Assembly: GCA_022446985.1 (NCBI GenBank)
Contig: JAKVBD010000055.1
Location: 1 to 34,415 of the forward strand
Source: Lentisphaerales bacterium
Lineage (GTDB): Bacteria; Verrucomicrobiota; Lentisphaeria; Lentisphaerales; Lentisphaeraceae
Reading direction: 5' to 3'
Length of the DNA stretch: 34,415 nt
Made by a program: the position numbers and the translations under genes. This document shows positions 1-8,499 of the stretch, one piece after another. Under the pieces are notes generated by a model, which saw only the letters and a program-made list of their open reading frames with translations, was not told the DNA's origin and did no database searches. The stretch's first letter is position 1. The number at the start of each line of letters is the position of its first letter.

Positions 1-83
1 AAAAATCATTCATGTCCGACACCTGCTAAAAACAGAGATTAAAATTAACTATAGGTACAAAAGTTACAAGCAATTAGGCTTTA

Positions 84-1616
84 TTATGTCAAATTTTGCC
101 TTTTAATTATCTCATACAATTCTTTACCGCCCAAGAGAGCGTGGAAACATAAAAACAACAAATACGACAAAATTATCTTCATCGAAAGTAAGCCGATTAG
201 TAGCATCGTGTCCTCACTATTTACCTGAATCCAAGGGAGACAGTAAATAATTATACAACTGCTCAAACTCGAAAAGAAGATGCGCGCGGCAGGAACTATC
301 ATTTTTATAAGTGTATTTCTGAGATCGAGGTGAGATGATTTACTTAGTAATAAACAACAATTCAAATAACTACTGGCAGTGGTAGCCAAGGCAAGGCTTG
401 CATGGCTTAGGAATGGGATAAGGCATATACCAAGAACGATGTTGACGGTTAAGCACAAGGCGGCAATTTTAACAGGCGTTTTGGTATCTTTGGAGGCAAA
501 GTAAAACGGCAGGATGATTTTTGCTGCGGCAAATGCCGGGATACCCGGTAGGTAATACATAAGTGCTAGAGAGCTGTATTTTAAGCTTTGCAGATCAAAT
601 TCCCCTCTCATAAAGATAACTTTGAGAATATCTTCGTGATAGAGATAAAAAACCAGGGTGCAAGGCAGAGTAAGGAAAAAGGTTTGTCGAAGGCCGAATC
701 TTAGTGAGTTCATAAGGCTTTTATGGTCATTGTCAGAAATCGCTCTAGACATGAAGGGGAGGCAGGCGACTCCAAGAGCAACACCAAAAATTCCAACAGG
801 GAAATAAGTCAATCGTTCGGCATAGTAAAGAGAGGATACAGCATGGGGACCAATGAAATTGGCGATGATTTTATCTGAAAAGACACTGATTTGGGCTACT
901 GATGCACCAATAATTCCGGGGATAAAGAGAGTCTTAACTGATAGCCAATGAGGAGATTTGAAGTCAGGCGACCAGTGAAGTTTAAAATTACGGCGCACCA
1001 ATGCAAAATATAGAGTGATAAGTTGAATGAAGCCAGAGATTAATACAGCAGCAATCAGAACATAGATGTTTTGGTCGCCTTTAAGGTTTATCCAGGGACT
1101 GATAAGGCAGCCAAATATAAGAAATACATTAAAAAATACAGAGCTTATGGCGGGAAGTGTAAATGAGTTTTTGAGGTTGAGTATGCCCGAAAGTAGTGCA
1201 CTTAAGCAGATAAAGATCATGTAAGGCATGAGAAAAGCAGTTAGCTTGGCTATGGTTTGCGTATATGTAGGAGCTAGAAAAACTAAAACCAGACAAATGG
1301 CTATCGATATTATAGTTAGAGTGCTTGTAAGAAGGGTTGCGATACTCAGTATATTTGAAGCAAAAGAGGTGGCTTCTTCATTATCCTCTATTTTATCACT
1401 GAGTAGAGGCAGAAAAGAAGCAGTAAGAGCACCTTCGCCAAAGACTCTTCTTGACAGATTGGGAAAAGCTAATGCGGTCAGGAAAGCAGAAATAATCCCA
1501 CTTGTACCAAAGGAATATGCGAATAAATAATCACGTAAGAGTCCAGAAAAGCGGCTGATAAGGTTTCCAATACCGGTTTTAAGGGCTGAACTTGATATAT
1601 TCTCTTTAATTGCCAT
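84..1616 (-). CDS. murJ: Lipid II flippase MurJ (MviN family)
   Basis: A 510-residue polytopic membrane protein that flips the lipid-linked peptidoglycan precursor across the inner membrane. The N-terminus carries the family hallmark (SRFSGLLRDYLFAYSFGTSG, residues 21-40), followed by FPNLSRRVFGEGAL with the conserved charged residues of the first helices. About 14 hydrophobic segments follow, and the length is normal for MurJ. The ATG start overlaps the end of the upstream cupin gene by 11 nt, so the two are probably cotranscribed. No good Shine-Dalgarno sequence precedes the ATG, which suggests coupling to translation of the cupin gene. The stop lies 83 nt from the left edge and no terminator is visible there. 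The family call is firm; the flippase role rests on family knowledge. Confidence 0.95.
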   Translation of the reverse strand: MAIKENISSSALKTGIGNLISRFSGLLRDYLFAYSFGTSGIISAFLTALAFPNLSRRVFGEGALTASFLPLLSDKIEDNEEATSFASNILSIATLLTSTLTIISIAICLVLVFLAPTYTQTIAKLTAFLMPYMIFICLSALLSGILNLKNSFTLPAISSVFFNVFLIFGCLISPWINLKGDQNIYVLIAAVLISGFIQLITLYFALVRRNFKLHWSPDFKSPHWLSVKTLFIPGIIGASVAQISVFSDKIIANFIGPHAVSSLYYAERLTYFPVGIFGVALGVACLPFMSRAISDNDHKSLMNSLRFGLRQTFFLTLPCTLVFYLYHEDILKVIFMRGEFDLQSLKYSSLALMYYLPGIPAFAAAKIILPFYFASKDTKTPVKIAALCLTVNIVLGICLIPFLSHASLALATTASSYLNCCLLLSKSSHLDLRNTLIKMIVPAARIFFSSLSSCIIIYCLPWIQVNSEDTMLLIGLLSMKIILSYLLFLCFHALLGGKELYEIIKRQNLT

Positions 1617-2073
1617 GAAGTTGTTGTTTTAATTGTTTAAGGTAATCCGCACTTTTAGAGTCTCCTTCAGCTGGAGCCCAGTTGGCGAAGTATTTTGCCT
1701 CTAAGGGCTGATAAGGCCCCTTTTTAACTTCAAGAATCAGCGTGTCATGTTCAAGACAGATCAAAGAATGCCAGGTTAAGGGTGGGAATTCCATCAAAGA
1801 GTTTTCGGTATCTAGAATCATGGAGTCTAATATTTCTCCTTGTTCAGAGAAAGTAACAGCCAGGCAGGAGCCCTTTAAAAGAGTGATAAGTTCTACTTTA
1901 TCTTCTTCTGGATGAAAATGAGGGCGTACATATGTGTCAGGCTGCAGTGCTATAAGAAGTCTTTGGACAGGTGCATCCAAATTGTCATGGATGTTTAAGT
2001 GACTTCTTTTACGTGGGCTTTTTGCTGCCGCTTGGATGAGTTCTGAGATGGTTTCTTTACTGTACTTTTTCAT
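1606..2073 (-). CDS. WbuC-family cupin metalloprotein
   Basis: 155 residues with a single cupin fold of the WbuC type. The visible core is a His-rich strand (RPHFHPEEDKVELITLLKG, about residues 50-68) and a later strand with PPLTWHSLICLEHDTLILEV. WbuC proteins are small cupins often found with surface polysaccharide genes, and their reaction is not established. The ATG has an AGGG ribosome site 5 nt upstream. The gene ends inside the start of murJ, which is consistent with an envelope-related operon. The cupin assignment is strong; function and metal are unknown. Confidence 0.82.
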   Translation of the reverse strand: MKKYSKETISELIQAAAKSPRKRSHLNIHDNLDAPVQRLLIALQPDTYVRPHFHPEEDKVELITLLKGSCLAVTFSEQGEILDSMILDTENSLMEFPPLTWHSLICLEHDTLILEVKKGPYQPLEAKYFANWAPAEGDSKSADYLKQLKQQLHGN

Positions 2074-2148
2074 ATATTCCCTGATGACTTGGCAGTATAG
2101 TAGTGCTCAGCAGCTTAATTGACAGCTTGTTGAAGGTGCTTTTGGGGC

Positions 2149-2177
2149 AAAAAAAAGAGCACGAATCTACGTGCTCT
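2149..2177 (-). terminator. Rho-independent terminator of the 76-residue gene
   Basis: On the minus strand an 8-bp perfect stem (AGAGCACG/CGTGCTCT, 6-nt loop) is followed by an 8-nt T run. It lies 22 nt after the stop of the small gene at 2200-2430 and isolates that gene from the cupin-murJ pair. Confidence 0.85.
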
Positions 2178-2199
2178 CATGAGAATCTAACTAGCTGTC

Positions 2200-2430
2200 T
2201 TAGTATGCCAGAGTAAATTTACTGCTCATCAGCTTGAAAAGAACATCTCGTTTTCTTCTAGCTTCATCGATGCATTTGGTTTTTAAAGACTTCCTAACAC
2301 GCTGCTTGGTGATTGGTGTAGGGTACACTGTATAGTGCACAAACCATGTACCATTGTTATTCCACAGGTGGTGGTTAGGGTTGTCTTCATCTGTTCTTAT
2401 TGCTAAAACAACACTTCTGTTTTCAGTCAT
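2200..2430 (-). CDS. Orphan small protein resembling the N-terminal domain of a tyrosine integrase
   Basis: 76 residues starting at an ATG with GGAG about 10 nt upstream. The middle (GTWFVHYTVYPTPITKQRVR, then KSLKTKCIDEARRKRDVLF) looks like the start of phage-type tyrosine recombinases: a short WxxHYTVYPT beta-hairpin, a basic stretch, then a helix with the 'T.....ARRKRD' pattern. No core-binding or catalytic domain follows. A stop comes soon after the helix and a clean terminator follows, so it is either a domesticated DNA-binding fragment or a relic. The well-formed start and terminator favour an expressed gene. The similarity is judged by eye. The region upstream holds several dyads that could be its binding sites (inference). 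Confidence 0.6.
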   Translation of the reverse strand: MTENRSVVLAIRTDEDNPNHHLWNNNGTWFVHYTVYPTPITKQRVRKSLKTKCIDEARRKRDVLFKLMSSKFTLAY

Positions 2431-2503
2431 TTGCGCTATTCTCCAAAATTAACTGTCTTCGCTATGCATTAGGGAAGGAAAGTTGGCGGCCTTCTTTCCG
2501 AAA

Positions 2504-2527
2504 TGTCAAAAAGTTTCAATTTTGACA
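2504..2527. repeat. Inverted repeat TGTCAAAA / TTTTGACA
   Basis: Perfect 8-bp arms separated by 8 nt (AGTTTCAA), 74 nt upstream of the start of the small integrase-like gene. It has the size and spacing of an operator or recombinase-arm site. The half-site core TGTCA recurs in the next dyad. Confidence 0.5.
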
Positions 2528-2562
2528 GTTGATAGCCAAGGAAGATTGACTCTAGTTAAGAT

Positions 2563-2628
2563 TATGTCACACCTTCCTAAGTTACCGCCTGAATATATTC
2601 TGAAAGAATGTTTTGTCAATGTGACATA
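2563..2628. repeat. Inverted repeat TATGTCACA / TGTGACATA with inner dyads
   Basis: Perfect 9-bp arms at 2563-2571 and 2620-2628 are separated by 48 nt. Inside lie a 10-nt palindrome GAATATATTC (2591-2600) and the hairpin ATTCT-GAA-AGAAT. The rest of 2431-2817 is AT-rich and has no recognisable gene. The nested symmetry suggests a regulatory or attachment-like site, but its role is unknown. Confidence 0.45.
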
Positions 2629-2817
2629 TATTTAATTACTTAAGACATGAAAAGCTATCGAAAATAAGGTAAATTTTTAATGTGTAGCTTGAGTTATGAC
2701 AAAAAACTCAAAAAATAACTTTTAGGAATTCGTGCTTAAATAGTGCTCAAAATAGCTGTTTTTTAGAAGGACTTGTACTTTTTGTCATATTTAGCCTTAT
2801 TTAAGCTTGATGCGTGC

Positions 2818-2846
2818 TTGAAAAAGTTTTCGGATTCAGGTAGAAT
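2818..2846 (+). promoter_or_regulatory. Sigma-70-type promoter for the zinc-ribbon gene
   Basis: TTGAAA, a 17-nt spacer and TAGAAT. The start point would fall near 2853, giving a leader of about 58 nt before the ATG at 2911. Confidence 0.65.
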
Positions 2847-2910
2847 CAAATAGGTTGCGTTCGGGTAACCCATTAACCATAATACGAATAGTAATTGGAG
2901 AGAGTGTCCC

Positions 2911-3063
2911 ATGGCTGAAGTTGCATACTGCGTTAAGTGTAAAGCGAAAAATGAAATGAAAAATGCTAAAGAAGTAAAAATGAAAAATGGCCGTCCTGCG
3001 ATGAAGGGTGAGTGTTCTGTTTGCGGCACAGGAATGTACAAGATTCTTTCTTCTAAGAAGTAA
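2911..3063 (+). CDS. Small DUF5679-type zinc-ribbon protein
   Basis: A 50-residue protein starting at ATG with GGAGAGAG 6-13 nt upstream. It has two CxxC knuckles, C7-x2-C10 and C35-x2-C38, around a basic centre that includes KNGRPAMKGECSVCG. This is the pattern of DUF5679, a tiny zinc-binding domain thought to touch nucleic acid; its exact role is not known. It is flanked by its own promoter (2818-2846) and a strong terminator (3084-3124), so it is a monocistronic transcript. Longer open frames on the opposite strand over the same bases lack any family signal. Confidence 0.85.
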   Translation: MAEVAYCVKCKAKNEMKNAKEVKMKNGRPAMKGECSVCGTGMYKILSSKK

Positions 3064-3083
3064 GAATACATAAAATTTTTTCC

Positions 3084-3124
3084 ATTAGGTCGACGGTCTT
3101 TTGATTTGTCGGCCTAATTTTTTT
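3084..3124 (+). terminator. Intrinsic terminator between the zinc-ribbon gene and uppP
   Basis: An 11-bp stem ATTAGGTCGAC/GTCGGCCTAAT (one G-U) with a 13-nt loop, then a run of seven T. It ends 13 nt before the uppP start codon, so it could also act as a leader attenuator. Confidence 0.85.
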
Positions 3125-3137
3125 ATGGAGATTAGAT

Positions 3138-3986
3138 TTGGAAGTAATAAAGGCATTCTTCTTAGGTATAATTCAAGGGTTTGCTGAATTCTTGCCAATT
3201 AGCAGTTCTGGGCATTTAGTTATTTTTAGTCAGTTATTTGATTATCAAAATGCCGGCTTAATGATGAATATCTTTGTGCATTTTGGGACACTGCTTGCCA
3301 TTTTTGTTGTGTTTCGTGAAGATATCAAGAATATGATTCTCTCTCTCCCGGGTATTTTTGGTTTTATTAGTGGCGGAGCTAACGTCAAAAGTGAAAAGGA
3401 TGAAGCAGGAGCTTTAGCCTTTTATATCATTATAGGTTCTATTCCCGCAGCTATCGTAGGTTTGACTTTTAAAGATTATTTTGAGTCTTTAAGCAATACA
3501 GTGACACCTACATGTCTGGCCCTATTGGCTACATCAGCTTTTCTTTGGAGTTCAAAATATCCTAAAGAAAACGAAAATTTGAATTTTATGACTGCGGTTC
3601 AGGCGATGATGATAGGCTGTGCTCAAGCATTCGCAATCATGCCAGGCATCTCTCGTTCTGGTGCAACAATTGTCTTAGCGCTTTGGTTGGGACTCAATAA
3701 AGGTTTGGCTGCCCGCTTTTCTTTTCTTCTATCAATTCCTGTTGTAGCGGGAGCAAGTTTACTTGAGATTATTAGAGTTATTAAAGATGGAGCAAGTTTA
3801 CCAGAAGGGCAGTGGGTAGAGCTTTTGGTTGGTGTGACTGCAGCAGTTGTTTCAGGGTATATCGCCATTAAGTGGATGCTGAAACTGATTAATAACAATA
3901 AGTTCAGCTATTTTGCCATTTATTGTGCTTTAGTTGGCGGCGGCATTCTGACTTTAAGTGTCTTAAAGCCAGAATGGTTTAACTAG
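3138..3986 (+). CDS. uppP: Undecaprenyl-diphosphatase UppP (BacA)
   Basis: 282 residues, an integral membrane phosphatase that regenerates undecaprenyl phosphate for peptidoglycan and polysaccharide synthesis. It shows both catalytic signatures: the E-rich EFLPISSSGHL near residue 17 and PGISRSGAT near residue 168. Multiple hydrophobic helices and a normal length support the call. The start is TTG at 3138 with GGAG 7 nt upstream; the ATG at 3125 is out of frame. It converges on the thiolase gene with only 6 nt between stops. Together with murJ it makes two lipid-carrier functions in this stretch. High confidence. Confidence 0.95.
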   Translation: MEVIKAFFLGIIQGFAEFLPISSSGHLVIFSQLFDYQNAGLMMNIFVHFGTLLAIFVVFREDIKNMILSLPGIFGFISGGANVKSEKDEAGALAFYIIIGSIPAAIVGLTFKDYFESLSNTVTPTCLALLATSAFLWSSKYPKENENLNFMTAVQAMMIGCAQAFAIMPGISRSGATIVLALWLGLNKGLAARFSFLLSIPVVAGASLLEIIRVIKDGASLPEGQWVELLVGVTAAVVSGYIAIKWMLKLINNNKFSYFAIYCALVGGGILTLSVLKPEWFN

Positions 3987-3992
3987 ACTACT

Positions 3993-5183
3993 TTAGGATT
4001 CTACTTCAAATAAGCCTGCGGCTCCCATACCTCCACCGATACACATGGTGACCAGTGCTAATCCTCCTCCCTGGCGTTTTGCTTCATGCAATGCAGATAC
4101 GGTCAGCTTGGCACCTGTACAGCCAAGTGGATGCCCAAGAGCTATAGCACCGCCATTTGGATTAATGATTTCTTTATTTAGCTCAAGGTCGCGAATGACA
4201 GCTAAACTTTGAGTCGCAAAAGCTTCATTGAGTTCGATAGTTTTGACATCGGCCAAATTACAGCCGGTTTTTTTCATCAATTTAGGAACTGTAATTGATG
4301 GACCTATTCCCATGATCTCCGGTGGAACACCGGCGACCTGAAAGCCTTTGAAGCTAGCCATGATTGCTAAACCGTTGGCTTCGGCGAAATCACGGGAGGT
4401 AACGAGTAAAGCAGCAGCTCCATCGCTAACTTGACTCGAATTTCCTGCAGTCGACACGCCTCTGGGATTAAAAGCCGGTCTCAGTTTGCCGAGACCTTCT
4501 AAGGTGCTGTTGCCTCGTGGACCTTCATCAGTGTCGAAGTCAAAACTTTTGCTGTGAACTTTACCATCGGCTCCGGGTAGTCTCCTGGTAACGGTGACAG
4601 GAACGATTTCTTCCTTAAATTTACCCGCAGAAATAGCAGCAGCAGCTTTAAGGTTACTTTCCAAAGCAAATTGGTCACATTCTACGCGAGAAATTCCGTA
4701 TTTTGCAGCAACGTTCTCGGCTGTTACTCCCATACTTAAGTAAGTATTTGGAGACTGCTCGAATAGAGTAGCGTCCGGGTGCATACGGCCGGTTAAGAAA
4801 TTGACCATGCTCATGGATTCAACTCCACCGGCGAGTATAGCTTCAGCCCCGCCTGCCTGAATTCTTTCACACGCAAGTGCAATGGATTGTAACCCAGATG
4901 AACAAAAACGGTTGATGGTCATACCTGGAACTGAAACCGGGAAGCCTGCTTTGAGAAGTGCTATTCTTCCGAGGTTCATACCTTGCTCATCTTGTGGCAT
5001 AGCGCAACCAACGATAACATCTTCAAGAGCTTCCGGATCGATTCCAGATCGATCAATGCATGCTTTGAGTACTGTTGCCATGAGTTCATCAGGGCGAGTG
5101 TTTACTAAAGAACCTTTAAATGCTTTACCTACTGCTGTTCTAGCACAGCTGACTATGACTGCTTCTTTCACTGTGTCTCTCAT
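3993..5183 (-). CDS. fadA: Acetyl-CoA acyltransferase (3-ketoacyl-CoA thiolase)
   Basis: 396 residues, the last step of fatty-acid beta-oxidation: it cleaves 3-ketoacyl-CoA with CoA. The acyl-accepting Cys94 sits in [10 protein letters not shown]. The second active site shows [15 protein letters not shown], and near the C-terminus [14 protein letters not shown] with the general-base Cys. The gene overlaps the 3' end of the upstream multifunctional dehydrogenase by 44 nt, so translation is probably coupled. A GTG four codons in (5171) is an alternative start and would align better with family N-termini ([12 protein letters not shown]). Whether it prefers long or short acyl chains cannot be read from the sequence. 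Confidence 0.93.
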   Translation of the reverse strand: MRDTVKEAVIVSCARTAVGKAFKGSLVNTRPDELMATVLKACIDRSGIDPEALEDVIVGCAMPQDEQGMNLGRIALLKAGFPVSVPGMTINRFCSSGLQSIALACERIQAGGAEAILAGGVESMSMVNFLTGRMHPDATLFEQSPNTYLSMGVTAENVAAKYGISRVECDQFALESNLKAAAAISAGKFKEEIVPVTVTRRLPGADGKVHSKSFDFDTDEGPRGNSTLEGLGKLRPAFNPRGVSTAGNSSQVSDGAAALLVTSRDFAEANGLAIMASFKGFQVAGVPPEIMGIGPSITVPKLMKKTGCNLADVKTIELNEAFATQSLAVIRDLELNKEIINPNGGAIALGHPLGCTGAKLTVSALHEAKRQGGGLALVTMCIGGGMGAAGLFEVES

Positions 5184-7551
5184 AATTTCTCAATGGCTTG
5201 CCATTTTTAAGTGTGTATTGAATCCTTTTTTGAGTTTTAGGCTCTTGAAGAAGTTCGAAAAATGCTTGGAGCTCTAAGCTCAATAAATAAGCTGCCGGTA
5301 CGTAGGTGTTAGTATCGACTTCACCACCACACATGACATGAGCAATTTTACCTGCAATAAGAGCGTCATGCTCAGAGATAAATCCTGATTGTTGCATGAT
5401 GTTCAGGCGGGCACGAATTTCTGTTAAAATGGGCAGGCCGCCAACGCGAATCATTTCATGAACTGTTGGAGGAGCATAACCTTGGTCAGCTAACATTCCA
5501 GCACGCTTTATAGCATCACTTAAAAGAGTTTCTTTGTTTCGTGAAATACCATCCATATCTCCACCAAAACCGAGACCTTTCATTTCAAAGGCACTGCCAC
5601 TAACTTTTGCCATGGCTATGGTCTGGAAGTAATTAAATAGAGGTTCGAATAAATCACCATCTTTGCCTGCAGAAATCGCTGTAATTCTTGCGAACTCTTT
5701 ACAGCCTCCACCAGCAGGAAGAAGGCCGACTCCGGCTTCAACAAGTCCCATCCAGGTGTCTGGTACAGATTGTCGGGCATCGCAATGCATGGCAACTTCG
5801 CAACCCCCACCAAATGTATAGCCTTTTAGTGCTGATACGACAGGTAAGCTACTGTGGCGTATGGTCATACTCATTTGCTGGAAATTTTGAATGGCTTTTT
5901 GCATAGTTTTGACATCGCCAGATTGTGCAGCACTGGTCATTTCAGTCAGGTCTGCGCCTACGGAGAAAGCATCGCCCTGAGTACCAATGACGGCAGCTTT
6001 ATACTTACCTTCGGCATTTGCAACAGCACTTGTGACAGCTTCAACAGCCCGCATACTAAAGGCATTTCCTTTACCGTGAAGTTCTATGAAGAGTATGTCG
6101 TCTTTAAGGCCTATGAGACTAACAGAATCGTTACCGCCATCTTTTAAGCCGCTTTCTTTGTGAAGCTGTAAATTGAAACTTCCAGGACGTGCAGGAACTG
6201 CTTGGTAGCTTTTGGATGCGCGATCCCAAGCAGATGATTGTTTGCCATCAAATTTATAAACAGTGGCTTCACCAGCATCTAATATTTCTCTGACCATTGC
6301 CGAAACAGGTTGATCATTGTCCTTAAGATAACTAACTGTTTCAGTTAAACCCAGGGCATCCAGAACAGTAAATGGTCCGATTTCATGATTGTAGCCCCAG
6401 TTCATCGCTCGGTCTATACTGACAGGGCTGGCGGCAATTTCAGGGATTCTGAAAGTTGCGTAGTTGGCGGCAGCAGTAAGGTAATCTTTCGCAAATTTTC
6501 CGGCTTTTGTATCTGAATTACAAAGAGTACGAACTCGCTCAAGTGGACAAGCTATCTTTTTGATATCCTTCAAAATTGGCATGTCGACTTTTGCGGATTC
6601 TTCGTATTCCAGGGTATTCAGGTTTAGTGTGAGTATTCCAGTCTTGGTTTTCTTGTAAAAGCCTTGGCCAGCCTTACTGCCGACGAGTCCTTTTTCGACC
6701 ATTTGACGAATGAAATCAGGAACCTTAAGTAATTCCCGGAATTCGTCATTTGGCAACATTTGGTGCATGTTGTCAATGACGTGACAAATGGTGTCGATCC
6801 CTACCATGTCCAGAAGTCGGAATACAGCTGTTTTGGGGCGTCCGCAGGGTGGGCCAGCTACAGTATCGACTTCATTTATAGTGAGGCCGTGTTTTTGCAT
6901 AGAGTTAATAGCTGCTAACAAGTCAAAACAGCCAATTCGGTTGGCAATGAAGTTCGGGGTGTCGAGACATTCTACAACGCCTTTACCGAGTCTTCTTTCC
7001 AGTAAATTATTCACAGACTTAAATAGCTCTTTGTCCGTTTCTGGTCCACAGACTGTTTCTATGAGGTGCATAAAACGAGCTGGATTAAAGAAGTGGGTGA
7101 CCATAAATTTCTTTTTGAAGTCATCGCTTCGGTCTTTAGTCATTAATTGTAATGGTATACCGGAAGTGTTTGAGCTGATAACTTTGATTTTAGCTGAAAT
7201 AGGGTCAAGGCGTTCGAAGAGGTCCTGCTTAATTTTGACATTTTCAGGGACAACTTCGATGACCCAGTCAACTTCGCCAAGGACTTTGAAATCGTCGACT
7301 AAATTTCCTGGTTTAATGAGTTGAGAGAATTTTTTGTCGTAAAAGCCACAGATTTTAGATTTTATCTGTTTTTGTATCGCACTACTGGCAATAGCACTTC
7401 TTTCTGCAGAGTTTTCACTATTTTCCGCTCCAGGTGGAATAATATCAAGAAGATAGGTTGGAATGCCGGCGTTGGCTAAGTGAGCTGCTATGCCACTGCC
7501 CATAACTCCGGCACCAATGACTGCAGCTTGACGGATAATTAATTGCTTCAC
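5140..7551 (-). CDS. fadN: 3-hydroxyacyl-CoA dehydrogenase / enoyl-CoA hydratase (FadN type)
   Basis: 803 residues that carry out the two middle steps of beta-oxidation. The order is dehydrogenase first, hydratase last, as in Bacillus FadN and unlike E. coli FadB. The N-terminal NAD fold shows VIGAGVMGSGIAAHLANAG. The 3HCDH C-domain contains NFIANRIGCFDLLAAINS and GxGFYKK. The crotonase part (about residues 460-690) has the oxyanion-hole strand FSVGADL, GGGCEVAMHCDARQ, and the catalytic-Glu region GLVEAGVGLLPAGGG. It starts at GTG with an excellent AGGAGG site 7 nt upstream. It is first in a two-gene operon with the thiolase; no acyl-CoA dehydrogenase gene is adjacent. Confidence 0.93.
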   Translation of the reverse strand: MKQLIIRQAAVIGAGVMGSGIAAHLANAGIPTYLLDIIPPGAENSENSAERSAIASSAIQKQIKSKICGFYDKKFSQLIKPGNLVDDFKVLGEVDWVIEVVPENVKIKQDLFERLDPISAKIKVISSNTSGIPLQLMTKDRSDDFKKKFMVTHFFNPARFMHLIETVCGPETDKELFKSVNNLLERRLGKGVVECLDTPNFIANRIGCFDLLAAINSMQKHGLTINEVDTVAGPPCGRPKTAVFRLLDMVGIDTICHVIDNMHQMLPNDEFRELLKVPDFIRQMVEKGLVGSKAGQGFYKKTKTGILTLNLNTLEYEESAKVDMPILKDIKKIACPLERVRTLCNSDTKAGKFAKDYLTAAANYATFRIPEIAASPVSIDRAMNWGYNHEIGPFTVLDALGLTETVSYLKDNDQPVSAMVREILDAGEATVYKFDGKQSSAWDRASKSYQAVPARPGSFNLQLHKESGLKDGGNDSVSLIGLKDDILFIELHGKGNAFSMRAVEAVTSAVANAEGKYKAAVIGTQGDAFSVGADLTEMTSAAQSGDVKTMQKAIQNFQQMSMTIRHSSLPVVSALKGYTFGGGCEVAMHCDARQSVPDTWMGLVEAGVGLLPAGGGCKEFARITAISAGKDGDLFEPLFNYFQTIAMAKVSGSAFEMKGLGFGGDMDGISRNKETLLSDAIKRAGMLADQGYAPPTVHEMIRVGGLPILTEIRARLNIMQQSGFISEHDALIAGKIAHVMCGGEVDTNTYVPAAYLLSLELQAFFELLQEPKTQKRIQYTLKNGKPLRNYERHSERSSHSQLC

Positions 7552-7597
7552 AAGGGACCCTCCTACAATAAATTACAGACTTATATGTTTATAATTT

Positions 7598-7620
7598 ATT
7601 ATAGTATGTCGAGGGCTCGA
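7598..7620 (-). promoter_or_regulatory. Possible fadNA promoter with operator-like dyad
   Basis: On the minus strand a perfect TATAAT (7603-7598) lies about 47 nt before the GTG start of fadN. The -35 is poor. The dyad TCGAGGGCTCGA (7609-7620, 5-bp arms, 2-nt centre) fills the spacer, where a repressor would block polymerase. The regulator is unknown. Confidence 0.45.
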
Positions 7621-7695
7621 AAATAAGGGGGATCCTCAAAATATTCTAAATCGAGTATAAATAAAGCTTATGATTTTATCTTGAAGAGCTTACTT

Positions 7696-8499
7696 TTACT
7701 GCTTTTTAATAACAGAGATGTTATAGATGATAGTATTTTCTGGTGTCTTTGAAAGTATGTTCGTACCTGGTTGTGGAGCAGCCGGTGAAACTAAACTGAA
7801 ACCTTGTTTAGCTAGCCAGTCAACATTTTTTATAAGTTCCTGTTCCTGCATTTGAATCGTCAGGTGATAAGAACCGGCTTTATCTTTTCTTTTGTCAAGA
7901 ACGTTTAGTGAGTTCATCTGTTTCTCAATAAGCACTAGTGCCGCTGCCGGGTCTTCTGTAAGCCATACATGTTTTACAGTACTGTTTATTTGAACCGCTT
8001 CAGTTACTGCAGTCTTCTCATTCATGCTGACGAGCTGAAAGTCTTGCTCCGGGATTGAAGTTTTTAAACCATCGCTGATAGGTTTGATATTTGTCATTTC
8101 AGAAGAATCTGCAAGCATGACAGGAATTGTGTGCTTTTTAGGCGCGACAGTACTTTTAACGGTAAGCTCATTCGATTCAGGACTATCCTTTTGATCTGTC
8201 AGATAATTTAATGCAAAAGCAGCTGCTAGAATAGCTGCCAGTTTAAGTATGTGGCTGACGATTCGTAGCTCGTTTTTAGGTGGCTGAGCAGCAGAGCTCA
8301 ATAATTTTTCTTTAAAGCCTTCTCGAGGCTGTGCAGCAGATAATAGGTCAGATAAGCCGTTGTCAATTTTTTTGATATCTTCCAGGGCAGTCTGACAATC
8401 ACTGCACTTTGCTACATGAGAAGTGTAGTCAGTCTCAGATTCTTTGTCGTGCCAGGCACTTAGTTCTTCAAAGTCCGGGCAGTTATTTTCTAAACTCAT
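7696..8499 (-). CDS. Membrane anti-sigma factor (ZAS-type zinc finger)
   Basis: 267 residues. The N-terminal cytoplasmic part carries the zinc anti-sigma signature H28-x3-C32-x2-C35. One hydrophobic helix at about 82-100 (ILKLAAILAAAFALNYL) follows, then a periplasm-facing tail of about 165 residues with no domain I can name. Its ATG overlaps the sigma-factor TGA (ATGA), with GAGG 8 nt upstream, so the pair is translationally coupled. This is the classic layout of an ECF sigma factor and the membrane protein that holds it inactive until an envelope signal releases it. The pairing is inferred from gene order and motif; the stimulus is unknown. Confidence 0.85.
   Translation of the reverse strand: MSLENNCPDFEELSAWHDKESETDYTSHVAKCSDCQTALEDIKKIDNGLSDLLSAAQPREGFKEKLLSSAAQPPKNELRIVSHILKLAAILAAAFALNYLTDQKDSPESNELTVKSTVAPKKHTIPVMLADSSEMTNIKPISDGLKTSIPEQDFQLVSMNEKTAVTEAVQINSTVKHVWLTEDPAAALVLIEKQMNSLNVLDKRKDKAGSYHLTIQMQEQELIKNVDWLAKQGFSLVSPAAPQPGTNILSKTPENTIIYNISVIKKQ

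Noticed and set aside
2763..3071. A 102-codon open frame on the minus strand
   Set aside because: It is antisense to the zinc-ribbon gene, which has a promoter, ribosome site, CxxC motifs and terminator; the minus frame has no family signal.
6788..7324. A 178-codon open frame on the plus strand
   Set aside because: Antisense to the well-supported hydroxyacyl-CoA dehydrogenase gene; no motif.
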